Part shown: one piece after another, positions 45,480-56,399 of the stretch
Position numbering within the stretch: the stretch's first letter is position 1
Layout of the letters: every line of letters begins with the position of its first letter
NCBI GenBank assembly: GCA_949317995.1
Contig: OX439045.1
Span: 3,558,174 to 3,622,173 of the forward strand
Reading direction: 5' to 3'
Source: Acholoe squamosa
Taxonomy: Eukaryota > Annelida > Polychaeta > Phyllodocida > Polynoidae
DNA length: 64,000 nt
Translations under genes and position numbers: made by a program
Notes under the pieces: generated by a model
Told to the model about the DNA's origin: nothing
The model's input: only the letters and a program-made list of their open reading frames with translations
The model's database searches: none

Positions 45480-48400
45480 CATCCCACCGTTCTTTAGGAA
45501 GAAGAATTCACACTGCTTAGACTGCAAAAAATAAGTCCTTGTCATTTACAGAGAAATCAGGACCACTGATGCAGGAGTGCATCATGCCCATTGGTCAGCA
45601 TGATGCATGTGTCAACGGACCGTTACAAGTGGTGAAGTGAATATATACGGAATCCAGAGAAGTTCATTTGATCCTTTATTGCATAGCTGACATGATAACA
45701 CTCGACATGATAACACTCGCCAATATCCAAGCTCTGCCTCTGATCCTATAGCTCAACCTGTCGTAGGTTCTAGGTATAGGTGTAAGGTGTAAGTTAGGAG
45801 AGATGAGCTTAGAATAGATAGATTGGGAGCTGCTCAAGCTGCCTTTTATATTAAGGGCTTGAGCAGCTCACAGTATTGCGAAATGTTCTATACACGTGGC
45901 TCAATAGAATAGTGACACATGTCATAAAGAGAGAGTGCCACCTGTGGGTAGATTATGTTAATGAGAATTTAGAGGAGATTGTGAAATATCCTCTCATTCC
46001 AAATATCACACCACAGGTGGGTCACACTTCCTCCAGTGGAACTGTGTGGATGTAGATAAGGTTGGAATGTTATTACATCCGTATACCTTATGTCACAGAG
46101 TTCCATGGGAGGGAGTAGGGTTGGTAATAGCTTATGGATCCTGGTTCCTGTTGGGGACACAGGAGATTATTGAGTGTAGATCGTGGGCAGAGCTTAGGCT
46201 TTATATGGCGAAGAAATTAGTAAATATGAAAAATATTAATAATACCCAGAATGGTCCATTGAAACATGGATGAAGTGCTGGCAAGTCTGAACGACAGCAC
46301 TTCATTGGCGAAAGCATCATGCCGACCGGCCGTCCTGGGGTGTATCAATCCCGCAGGACCAACATGATGTATAACTGTATCCCTGGCGAGTTACTCACCA
46401 TGGCTGCATTTATATACCATGTTATAACATAGCTGGGCAAAGTCATAGTGCATTATCCTGAATACTGCAATCTGATTGGCTGATTGACTGTGCGTTATTT
46501 GGATGGATAATGCATTCCTGGCAAAGGAGGTTAACTTCATCTCACCTTTAGACTTCACAATTGATATTTATGTGTTGTCAGGTGGCTGACGGGTGATTTT
46601 GGGGCCTTTAAGGCCCCTCGATGTCTCAATACAGTCTAGAGCACTACCACAGCCATGCCCCGTGCATTATTCCCTAAATGACCAATGGGCATGATGCACT
46701 TCAAGAGTTATAATAAACCATATTGGCTTCTTCGACTCCTGTATATAGGGTCTGGCCCTAGAATGACAACATTGAGAATAAGACGAACAAGAAAATCAAA
46801 GGAAACAAAAGGCTATAAAGGTTAGAAGTGATGTTACAGAAAATCTTGGCAACATAAAGGATATCAAAACAAAGCTGAAAACCAAATACTTGCTGAACAT
46901 ACTACGCCTAGACTTACCTCTGGTAACATAAGTGACAATTTAGTATGTGCAATTGTTATCAAATCCCTCATTATCTCTGAGTTGAACACGTTTCCAGCAA
47001 CATAGATGCGTTTGGCGTTCACCATCATGGCCTGGGTGCTGATTTCCTGTGCGTGGATCATGGCCGTAGTGTTAAACACGCTGTATACCATGTCTTCTTT
47101 TTTCATCTTGCCTGTAACAAAGAGAACATGAGTGTACATACACTGGATTCAAAAGCTGCTTGATCATATAACATAATTCCAATACAGTAATAATTATCTT
47201 AAACCTTGGTTCCACCAAAATTAATTTAAAAGAATTGGGCTGATTTGAATCTGGTTTTAGGCAACTAAGTTATTGAAATTATTCTTTTTCTATAGGATGT
47301 GTCCCTAAGGTTTTCAATGAATTTGAAGCCTTTCATTTCATTACTATATTTGCATCTGGACAATATAATACATCAGGATGATGAAGGGTGGAATTATGAT
47401 TATGTACAACAGCAAAAGTAGTAAATGCTGCGTACCAGTTTGTACGGTTACACCTTTTCCAAAAGGAAACAGCATCATGTCTGTATCACGGGCTGTTTCA
47501 TACAAATTGTCATCAGCACCAGCATTATTTGCATCACCAAGGAGGTCCGCGGTCCAGATGTCACATGACTTTCCATCGCCTTTTTCAGCCATTTCCCTTA
47601 ACTTGCTGAAATCCTGCAATATATGTGAAAATGGACGAAAGGTGAATAAAGAAAAAAAAAACTGTCAAAACTCCCAAAATGCAGCAAGACGTCATGCCTT
47701 TATCCATGGGTCAGTATGAATGGAGGGCTCTCTCTTTTGTACTTTTTTTCATTTCTTTTCTTTTTTATCTATAGACATTAAACAGTCCTGATACTTACGT
47801 TTTCTCCTGTTAGCATACTGCTCAGACCGTACATGAATCTTCCTGCAGTCCACAATCCAGATAGTACGGTACACGTTTCATCCGCATTCATCTTTAAATG
47901 AATTGAAGAAACAGGTTCATTTTCAAAAATGAAAGTGATAGATGGACAGGCCCGTCTAAGTCATAAGTTTGCTATGACCAAAGAGATATGTAGCTGGGCT
48001 TTGCACTGGGACTGTCAGGCAACCGAAACCAGGACCCCTCAGGTTCCAGGGCGGCACTCTAACCAACTGAGCCATGTTGCCCCTGATCTTGCTTAAAATG
48101 CAGTGATTTGGGTGTTAAAACGGGTTTCTACTGTAGCCAAATTTGAGGCAAATGTGGACCCCTCCAAATATGTTATGATGAAATGAAAAGGATTATTTTT
48201 TCATTGCGAGACAAAATAACCCATCGGGAAAAAAGATTTTTTTTCATCAAATTTTTTGCTTCAAAATTCTGATTTAGGTTCTCTATTGACACGGTTAGCA
48301 TCACATGTTGGATTACCTGGAAGACCCCTGTGCCTGATCCTGCCATGATGAGCAACTTCGGTCGGTCTTCTTCCTTCACTTCCGAGGGTTTTATTGAGTC

Positions 48401-51400
48401 TTCCACAAACTTGGTGCTCTCCATTTGTTCCTTCATTTTATTGTACAACTCCAGCATCTGAGCCTTCATTTGGGCTACCTCATCTTGCACTTTTTGGGAA
48501 ACTGGGATGCAGAGCTCCTCTTCAGTCATGATTTTTTCCAAAGTAACAAGTCCCTTGACAAAGCAGTCAGTCTCGGGGAGGATATTAAACCTGAAGTGAT
48601 GAGATGTGTGTAAGTGAAATGTAAATGTGTGCCGAACATTATATCTTGTGTACAAGACGCATCCAGACTTTATCAATCTGCTAAAAAAATATTTAATGTG
48701 GGATAACTTCTGTTCTAATGAATGGACCATGTAATTGAAAAAGGACCTATGGATTGAGATGTCCCACAATGTCCCAAAGGTACTTTTGAATCTATTTGAC
48801 GCCTTGGGAAGATTTTACCCTCAATTTTGTCCTCACCCTATAAGGCGCACCAGGGGCTTATCTTCGCGTATTTTTAAGTTTCACAAATGGCACTCAGAGA
48901 ATAAGAAAACTTTCAGGACACCCACTATTGCGGGCAAAATCGCTACTGGGCCCATGGAAATTGCCAGACTACAGGACCGAATGTCCTGTGGAAATCTTGG
49001 CAGCTGGGACCTTGGGCTTCATTGTGTTTTTCATGTGTTCGATCCTGCCAAGATCAATCATGGCCTGCTAAATGATCTGGAGGACTGAACGGCCTGCGAG
49101 GGGAAAAAGTTTTCGCAGCAGCCATATACATGGACTATTATAGAAATTGTAGGGCAGAATTCTAGGTTGTTCTGAAATTACCACAATTTGTCTCCAGGAT
49201 TGACACCTGGAAAAGGACAAAAAATGACTTACTTGCAATTCAGACCTGTCTCAATGTCCACTCTGAATGCAGCACCACCGACACCCGCACAGTACACTAT
49301 GACTTCTCCATCCTCATTTTTCTTATGAAAGGAAAACATCAAAATAGATTTTAACATTTTGTTAATCAAGCAAATGCCAGTCATATTTCCAACTCATGTA
49401 GACTATGAATAACCTGAGTTCATAGTTCAACAATGTAATGGGACCTAGCTTGAAAATCTTAATCCAAGAATAGTTAGGAGAGGGGCATTATATTTTGTAT
49501 TGTTCTTCTAGACCCGATAAAACACTTTTAAAGACGATACTGAAGCACCCTGTGATAGCTGATAAGGCATTTATGCAGTCCATGATGCGTGAATGCAGTC
49601 CTGGTGAGTAACTCACCAGGGCTACATTCATATATCGTACTGACCCTGTGGCTTCATTGGTGGCTTCAGTCACGGGCGTGGACTGGTTACCAGGTTTAGT
49701 TTGTGTAGGTGTTATCCATATGCTATAGAAGGGTGAGAAACTAAAGGGAACAGTGCTGGCCTCTGGTGCTTTTATTTGTTATGCACAGACATTAATTATG
49801 GAGGTGAGAGGTTACTTTGACAAAGTAAACTCTCACCTCCGTAATCAAGGTCTGTGCATAGCAAATAAAAGCACCAGAGGCCAGCACTGTTCTCTTTAGT
49901 TTCTCACTCTTCTATAGCATATGGATAACACCTACACAGACTAAACCTGGTAACCAGTCCATGCCCGTGGCTTCAGTGGTGCATCATGAAGACCAATGGT
50001 ATATTGCAATCCTGCATTAGCGGCCCTTCATTGGTTTAGATTGGCTATAAAATGTTCCTCAAAATAATAAATGTTTTCGTAAATGACCAATAGTCATGGA
50101 TCATCGTCAAATGGCTGGTCAGAGGGGCCCAAAAAAAATTTTGCAGTATGGTAAAATCCTTTTGTGTATATAATGTATATATGTTGGGCTGCAATGCCCA
50201 TATACGAGGGAAGGTTAAATATATTTCATAGGATGCCCACAGTTCAATGCCTTATTACATGGTCGTAGATGTGTCCATGCACTATATATTCAATGTCATA
50301 GCTCAGAGTTGCAGTCAGGCAGAATATCCTCACTAACATGCAATGTTCCTTTCATATCAAGGAACAACTAACATATAATGGTTTTACTTAAATACAAAGC
50401 AGCTTGCTGTATGACTTCATGTATGGTCGTAGACGTGTCCCTGGTCGTAGACGTGTCCTTGCATTTGTATTCAGTGTCATAGCTCAGAGTTGCATTAAGA
50501 CAGAATGATCTCATTAACATTCAATGTTCCTTTCATATGAAGATATAATGCACACATATTAAGACAGTCAAGTATCAAGCATCTTGCAATATAACTGTAG
50601 ACATGTCTATGGTCGTAGACGTGTCCTCGGTCGTAGACGTGTCCTCGTAAATACTTTTCTTATGATATCTCTGGTTTTATCTGGAATCTGTTAACCAAAC
50701 TTACAGGGCTTTTTGCTGTCATATGATGGTATAAGGCCCACATAATAAGGATAGTTAAATATAAGATACCTAGCAGCTATGAGTACATGTATGGTTGTAG
50801 ACGTGTCCTTGCGTAAACTACCCCAAAATCGTATAATAGCCTCTGGGACATACAGTTTAACAGGCAAGTTCAAACTTTTTTGTGGGCTACATAGGTACAT
50901 GTAAGGTCTCTACCTGGTAAATTTTATTAGTCCATCCATAGTGACTTTCATGGTGCAAAACAACCCTAAAAAGGTTGTAGACGTGTCCTCATGACAATTA
51001 CACCAAAGGATTTATGCACCCAGTGATCACAAAAAATAATGCATGGACCCCCAACTGTTACAAAAATATTCTCTATCCCAGGGGGGATATCCCATATATA
51101 ATAAATAAGGTTTTGGCCCTTTATTTTTTCTTTGGTAGCAAGGGGAAAAAATTAGTCCCTCGTTTTTACCCAAAAAATGACCCTTTTTGGCCCTTTGCAC
51201 CCCTGTAGCTCACTTATTATGCATAGGAACTAGGCAAAACCATGGTTCCCCTTCAAGCCCCGAGTGTTAGGAACCAGAATGCATAGATAACACAACTAAA
51301 TCTCTTATTTTGAACAATTTATTGAGTGGGAGGCAAAGACAACCCATTTGACGATGATCTGTGACTATCAGTCAAATATACTTACCCTGAGATCGCAGTT

Positions 51401-51930
51401 TTCCTTGATGTACTTGATCATACCCTGAACATCCCCGCGTGGGAACAAAGCGAAGTGAGCCTGGCCCTCAGCCTGTATGAGCAATTTGTCAGTTAAAAAT
51501 CAAAATGAGTTGGCATAGAAAACTATTCCAGTTTAGATAAATGACTCGTTATTATGACTAGTTTATTGTGCCTCAAATAGCAATTCACCATCACTACAAG
51601 CTACCTTTGGAGTTTAGAATAGAGGTCTATGCTTTTTATTAATCGTTTAAAGTCCGCTGATGCAGGAGTGCATCATACCCATCAGTTCATCATGCCAACC
51701 CTACAGGATTGACACATATACTCCCAGAGGGTCAGCATGATGCTCTAATGAAGTGCTGGTGAGCAGTCTTCCCAGCACTTGATTAGTGCATCATGACGAC
51801 CAATGGGCATGATGCACTGATGAATCAGCGGCCCTTAAATCATTAACTAAAATGACTACAATAGTGCTTCTCATGTTACTTCTCCGGTTAAAGGAATGCT
51901 GCCGGGATCAATTTTGACAAATATATATAT

Positions 51931-51978
<48 letters not shown>

Positions 51979-54900
51979 CTGGTCTGTGGTATAAGATCCT
52001 CACCTAAAAAGGCCCCCTCTCACTTTATTTATGTAAATAACCATTTGCAAGTGCCGATCGACATCCCCCCAGTAGCGTAATATATCTCCATTACCTCTGT
52101 TGGTCATTTGACATACTTAGATGCTAGATACAGTGAATTTAAGCACTAAAATAAAAGTTTAACATGAAATAAATACAGAACTGAACTCCGAGAAGTACAT
52201 TGTGGCCGCTCCACCCTGAGGGGGGACTGTCTCCCCTTAGGGTGGATCAGCCACAATGTACGCCATGGTCATTTATTTATTTATTTATTTATGCAGATTC
52301 TATATGGCACTGCGAAATGATATAAGCCACACCTAGGGATTATGTTTGAGACCATACCTCTGGGTTAATTGCCTTGCCATCCTTATATTCCTTATTGGAT
52401 CTGTACACAAGCTTTCCAAGAGTGGAACCTGAAAGATACAGTAAGTATTTCATATTATGTATATTACAATTAACTTTTAAGGACTGCATGGGGCATTACT
52501 TGTACAAGTATAAAAGCCATGTTACAATGTGGGTAATAGCTTAAAACCATGCATATAAACTTGTAGACTGTTTCAGACCCCTGGGGGGCTTATACACTGT
52601 TAGACTGGGTCAAGGTTTTGCTGTAGATCACTTGGCGCCGATCACTTCTTTTTTTTTTGGAAAACAGTAGGGGTTGCTGTTAGTACAAATGCTATGTCAC
52701 AATGTGGATTGCCCTGTATCCAGTACAGTGGTCTCTATAGCCCATTTACAATTGGGGCTGAGAGTGTAAGGTGGCCAACATCATAGGGTGTGTGTGTGCT
52801 TTTACATATCCTGAACTCAGGGTGCACCGCAACTGTACTGATTTATAGAATACAAATTGTGATACACTAGCATTAAGGTTAGGCACTATTGGGTGGCTTT
52901 AAAAGAAATGGTGAGAATTGTGAAATTATTAGGAGTAGAATAGGCCAAAATGTGATGGTATGTATGTAGGCCAATAGAAATAAAAACTGGATCAGTCAAA
53001 CTCTTAATTTTTCAACCTCAGATTAAAGATAAAACATGTTTCCAAAGATTTATGGTCATTTTTGGTGATTTGAATCATGGTGAGAGGGGTTTATCGCTGC
53101 TTGAGCTATAATAAATTATAGTGTAAAATGTTTGGTGGTCTGAGACCTGTAACGTTACCTAGATAGTAACAATGGCTGCCTATTCTATATCATGTTGTCT
53201 TTGACTGAACACAAAATGCATTTTCATCCAATTTTCTGCTATAAATTAGCTTCTACCACCGCCATCTTCTTGAGTTGGTGCTCTTCAGCGATCTCCAAGC
53301 CGAATTTTAGCACATTTGTTCCCATATATAAACTAAGAATTTGCTAGAGAGTGAGTAACCCTTTAAGAGCCGCTGTTCAATGCAGGAGTGTACCATACCT
53401 ATTGGTCATCATGTGCATAAATGCAGCCATGGTGAGTAACTCGCCATGACTGCATTCAGACATCATGCCGACCCTACCATGGTGAGTAACTCGCCATGGC
53501 TGCATTCAGACATCATGCCGACCCTACCATGGTGAGTAACTCGCCATGACTGCATTCAGACATCATGCCGACCCTACCATGGTGAGTAACTCACCACGAC
53601 TGCATTCAGACATCATGCCGACCCTACCATGGTGAGTAACTCGCCATGGCTGCATTCAGACATCATGCCGACCCTACCATGGTGAGTAACTCGCCATGGC
53701 TGCATTCAGACATCATGCCGACCCTACCAGGATTGACACAGTCCTCGAAGGTCGGTATGATGCATCAATGATGTATTGGTGAGCAGCACTTCATTGGTGC
53801 ATCATGAAGACCAATGGGCATGATGCATCATCACATTAGCGGCCCTTAACCCTTTCTATCCCTGTGTTTCTCAAATACAGTGTTATAGTACTGCATATAT
53901 GCAGTACAGGGAGTTAAAGGGTTAACGGTAACATACATGTAAGGCTTACTGACTGTACAGGCATGTTTGACATGTTATATAAGACAAGCTCTATGTGCAA
54001 ATTCTGTGTACTGGAGCGTGTTGCTCCTATGGTAAAAACAGCTGTCAGTAGGTACCCTCTTTTCAAAAGAAGTCACGCTCTGCTTCACCATTCGATTTAC
54101 ACTTAACACATAAGTCCGAAAAGTCATCTGCCTTGTTTAAAACAAAGAGAGCTGCACTATCAGGTAACTACTCATGTCACACACTCTATAGTTTATTATA
54201 CTGACTGACTTCTCCCAACTAGTTACCTACTCAAATCCCCCTTTTTGAGCACCATACTTGAATGTCCTATTGTGAGCAACAAAAGGGACAAGTTATAGCT
54301 ACATGAAAAGAAAGGACTGGAAACGAGAACATTTTTAGCCAGCTCTTCCTTTTACTATAGGGGCAACACCCTCCTGAGCTGCACCTTAAACTATGGTACT
54401 TACCAATATCTAAGGCCAGACCACAAGACTTCTCTATCTCCTCATTGGGCAGTTTGAATGTGACATCAGAGACGAGTCCGGTCGGTGCTTTCAGGTCCTT
54501 GGTGGCCATCTTTGTTGGTACGTTTGCTGACTGACTCTGACTCTGCCAGGTGGAAAATCAGTGGAATGATTATAAAATATCCCGATGTGTGTAGGAATTA
54601 TAAATTTGAAAAAAACGATTTTTCGAATAACTTTTCAAGTGCTACTCAAATCAGTTATTTGTGGTCAGACCCAAAAATCCTTTGCATGTAAAACTAATCA
54701 CACCAGGGGGCTTATTCATAACTTTTGAGAAAAGAGATCTCCATGGTCAGACCAATACAAAATAAACATAAGAATAAATACATTGAAAAAAGTGTTCACC
54801 ATTAGATTTGAATCTAAATCTATGTGTTTTATAACAAGTAAAAGTGTGCAACGCCTTCCTCAGACTCCTATATCCAAAATAGTATTCTCTAAACTAGAAA

Positions 54901-55174
54901 CATCCTTTAAAACTCACAAATAAAGCCGTGTTCTTTTTAAATGGAGAAGAAAAATGGAAATCAAAAACAGCAGCAATTACACATGATCTCTCACGGGGTT
55001 AGGCAACAATAGATTATCTGCGCTGTGGTTAATTAAGGGAAATCACCCATGATGAGATTTCTCAGCCAATAAAACAAATCCAATTCAATTTAATTCAAAT
55101 ATGAAAATTCAATGTTATAGACAAATAGATAGTGTGAATTGCCTTACCGAGTCTGCGCTTGCTCCACAACCCAT
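45477..55174 (-). CDS. Second PANK-fold gene with N-myristoylation exon; 10 exons, C-terminally truncated (398 aa)
   Basis: Exons (minus): 55148-55174, 54404-54542, 52358-52428, 51386-51472, 49233-49321, 48317-48590, 47799-47891, 47436-47613, 46918-47111, and 45521 to the stop at 45477. Exon phases equal those of the copy at 19888-32813, and five internal coding exons have identical length (71, 87, 89, 93, 194 nt). Starts MGCGASADS then SQSQSANVPTKMATKDL. Keeps GLALDIGSTLGKLVY, GVGGAAF, MAGSGTG, KKEDMVYSVFNTTAMIHAQ, IYVAGNVFNS and KNGGM. The residue matching the catalytic Glu of PANKs is Arg or Val (GGAAFRVDIE) and the GGGT loop is GLWTAGRF. A helical segment rich in Met, Lys and Glu (QMKAQMLELYNKMKEQM) replaces the PANK insert. 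A premature TAA cuts the final motif, so it is either a young pseudogene, an allele, or a truncated but expressed protein; all other joints are intact. Poly(A) signal near 45368. Confidence 0.85.
45555..46430. mobile_element. Family A MITE (alpha/beta) interrupted by a ~650-bp element
   Basis: Left end 45555-45606 (GACCACTGATGCAGGAGTGC, CATGATGCATG) and right part about 46258-46430 (GGATGAAGTGCTGGCAAGTC, TGTATCAATCCCGCAGGACC, a GTATCCCTGGCGAG hairpin). Lies in the last intron of the second PANK-like gene. Confidence 0.75.
45607..46257. mobile_element. ~650-bp TIR element or solo-LTR-like insert
   Basis: Left end TGTGTCAACGGACCGTTA; inverted right end TGTTTCAATGGACCATT. CATG at both junctions is a possible 4-bp target duplication, depending on where the terminus is placed. 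TG...CA ends also fit a solo LTR. No coding capacity recognised. Confidence 0.6.
47938..48084 (-). mobile_element. tRNA-derived SINE (minus strand)
   Basis: Minus strand: GGGGCAACATGGCTCAGTTG (A box) and CCTGGTTTCGGTTGCC (B box), then a body shared with 28869-29000 (GATGGACAGGCC(C/T)GT, CTATGACC/CCATGACC). In an intron of the second PANK-like gene, 47 nt upstream of its exon 7 acceptor side. Confidence 0.7.
49570..50035. mobile_element. Family A MITE split by a foldback insertion
   Basis: ATGCGTGAATGCAGTCCTGG and ACTCACCAGGGCTACATTCA (beta hairpin, 49584-49635), then after the insert GTGCATCATGAAGACCAATG and CATTAGCGGCCCTTCATTGG. Confidence 0.75.
49671..49968. mobile_element. 298-bp MULE-like foldback element with 9-bp target duplication
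   Basis: Arms of about 140 bp pair almost throughout: CACGGGCGTGGACTGGTTAC at the left, GTAACCAGTCCATGCCCGT at the right, closing near GAGAGGTTACTTTGACAAAG. GGCTTCAGT is repeated exactly on both sides (49662-49670, 49969-49977). Long terminal inverted repeats with a 9-bp duplication are typical of Mutator-like elements. Confidence 0.88.
50265..50990. repeat. Decayed ~176-bp tandem repeat carrying GGTCGTAGACGTGTCC
   Basis: GTCATAGCTCAGAGTTGCA recurs at about 50298 and 50474, each preceded by one or two GGTCGTAGA(C/T)GTGTCC motifs. At least eight such motifs occur in this intron of the second PANK-like gene (for example near 50265, 50426, 50443, 50605, 50622, 50790 and 50973). Confidence 0.75.
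51640..51845. mobile_element. Family A MITE (left hairpin deleted)
   Basis: CGCTGATGCAGGAGTGCATC ... CCTACAGGATTGACACATAT ... GAAGTGCTGGTGAGCAGTCT hairpin ... GATGAATCAGCGGCCCTTAA. Confidence 0.82.
51921..51976. repeat. TA microsatellite
   Basis: (TA)n with one AAATA interruption, about 56 bp, in an intron of the second PANK-like gene. Confidence 0.95.
52192..52262. repeat. Hairpin
   Basis: GTACATTGTGGC(CG)CTCCACCCT pairs with AGGGTGGATC(A)GCCACAATGTAC; inner arms GAGGGGG/TCCCCTT. Confidence 0.8.
53355..53852. mobile_element. Family A MITE with an amplified hairpin
   Basis: Ends CCCTTTAAGAGCCGCTG and CATTAGCGGCCCTTAA. The left hairpin has been multiplied into a 50-bp tandem array (53428-53730); the right hairpin is shortened. 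Confidence 0.85.
53428..53730. repeat. 50-bp tandem array, six copies
   Basis: Unit CCATGGTGAGTAACTCGCCA plus TGGCTGCATTCAGACATCAT and GCCGACCCTA; starts at 53428, 53478, 53528, 53578, 53628 and 53678. Each unit is a self-complementary hairpin (CATGGTGAGT/ACTCGCCATG), and the copies differ by only a few bases, so the expansion is recent. Confidence 0.95.
54010..54375. mobile_element. Family B TIR element
   Basis: GTGTTGCTCCTATGGTAAAA to TTTTACTATAGGGGCAACAC, in intron 2 of the second PANK-like gene, ending about 30 nt downstream of its exon 2 donor. Confidence 0.85.
55148..55174 (-). CDS. 27-nt first coding exon encoding MGCGASADS
   Basis: Minus strand ATGGGTTGTGGAGCAAGCGC through TCG, then GTAAGG. 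It joins in phase 0 to 54542 after TTCCACCTGGCAG. Counterpart of 19888-19914, with the same length and phase and the same MGCG(A/S)S start. Gly2 and Cys3 are predicted myristoylation and palmitoylation sites. Confidence 0.8.
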
Positions 55175-55703
55175 GCTCAATGCTCCACCTCCAGGGCTGA
55201 TATAAAACTGGTAGTACGGTACCAGGTAAAATTAGTACCTGTAGTATGGGCCTGCAAGGCAAACCTGAGGCCTAAAAAGAAGATAGCTGTGTTTCCAGTA
55301 ACCCGACCGACCCTAGCAAAACAGGGCCGATCCTAAATCTTTTTTTTTTAATTTTGAGAACTTTTAAGAAATTTTTCATAATTTTCATGAATTTTTAGCT
55401 ATATTTTCTGGGATTTCTTTTTCCTTTTTTTTTCTTAGATTTTAATCCATTTTCTCTGAGTCTCGAGTCAATATATATATTGTAACACATTTTTCACATT
55501 TCTCACATGCTTTTCATATTTTCTACCGTAAAACACAAATAATCTGGCACATCTACCCATACATTTCTATACAAAGTAAAAAATAAATAATTAAAAATCA
55601 AAAATAGATATCCGACCTACCAACCCTGGCTCTTTGTTACTGGAAACACAAAATCTCTTTTTATTTTTGGCCTCACTAAAGACCCAATGCCTAGAAAGGA
55701 GAT

Positions 55704-55790
55704 TAACCCTTTGAGAAATGCTTAAGTCTTTAATGCACTAATGCATCATGCCCACTGGTCGTCATGATGCACCAATGAAGTGCTGGCGAG
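55704..55790. mobile_element. Family A MITE left end
   Basis: TTAACCCTTTGAGAAATGCT, AATGCATCATGCCCACTGGT, then GCACCAATGAAGTGCTGGCG; it breaks off at AGAAACAGTTAGC. Confidence 0.78.
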
Positions 55791-55850
55791 AAACAGTTAG
55801 CTATTTGCTTAGTCTGTCCCTAAAGTCCCTATACCTAGCACCTGACTATG

Positions 55851-55993
55851 TGCTAAAGCGTTGGTTCCACAGCCATACAATCGGTCGGAATAGCCCTAAT
55901 CCAACGATTTATAATATATCAAAAGTATAGACAAAAATCGGTCGGATTAGTGCTAATCTGACCGATTTAGGTCTGTGGAACCAGCGCTTTAGA
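55851..55993. mobile_element. TIR element with CTAAAGCGTTGGTTCCACAG ends
   Basis: CTAAAGCGTTGGTTCCACAG at the left and CTGTGGAACCAGCGCTTTAG at the right; inside, ATCGGTCGGA(A/T)TAG recurs in both arms (CAATCGGTCGGAATAGCCCT, GTGCTAATCTGACCGATT). About 143 bp. Confidence 0.85.
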
Positions 55994-56118
55994 CTCCTGC
56001 TTGTCCCTGCTCGTCCCTGGTTCACTTTGACAATCTTTAGGAACAGTGCTCCCTTTAAATGGTTGAATTCACCTTGCCACACAGAGTAGTGCTGGTCAGT
56101 AAGGGAGACTGGAGTCTA

Positions 56119-56333
56119 CACTGTCAAAAAAAAAGGTTGTTGAAATAACGGCGGATTCCTTGTCCCAAGATTGCCAGAGATGTGTTGTTACTTACACAGA
56201 GATTCCTTGTACCACTGTATTGCCACCTGGGCTCCTTGTAAAAACTGCACTGGTTCACTGCAATACAATTACAGTGGTTCAGTGTGCAGTTTTACTAGGA
56301 TTCATTGTAGATCCAACAGTTATTTTTGCAGTG
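56119..56333 (+). mobile_element. Family H MITE, complete with TA duplication
   Basis: CACTGTCAAAAAAAAAGG ... CAACAGTTATTTTTGCAGTG, flanked by TA (56117-56118, 56334-56335). Internal GTATTGCCACCTGGGCTCCT. The best preserved of eight copies. Confidence 0.87.
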
Positions 56334-56399
56334 TAGATCTTTAGTGTAAACCTGACCAAAGACCTAAAGACCCCGTTTCACCAGTCTCATGCGTTTGGT

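Noticed and set aside
46046..46273. 75-codon frame in the 650-bp insert (MDVDKVGMLLHP...)
   Set aside because: Considered as a transposon protein fragment, but no transposase, integrase or reverse transcriptase motif is visible.
48735..49088. 117-codon plus-strand frame
   Set aside because: It lies antisense within an intron of the second PANK-like gene, has no domain I recognise and no paired counterpart in the other PANK-like copies.
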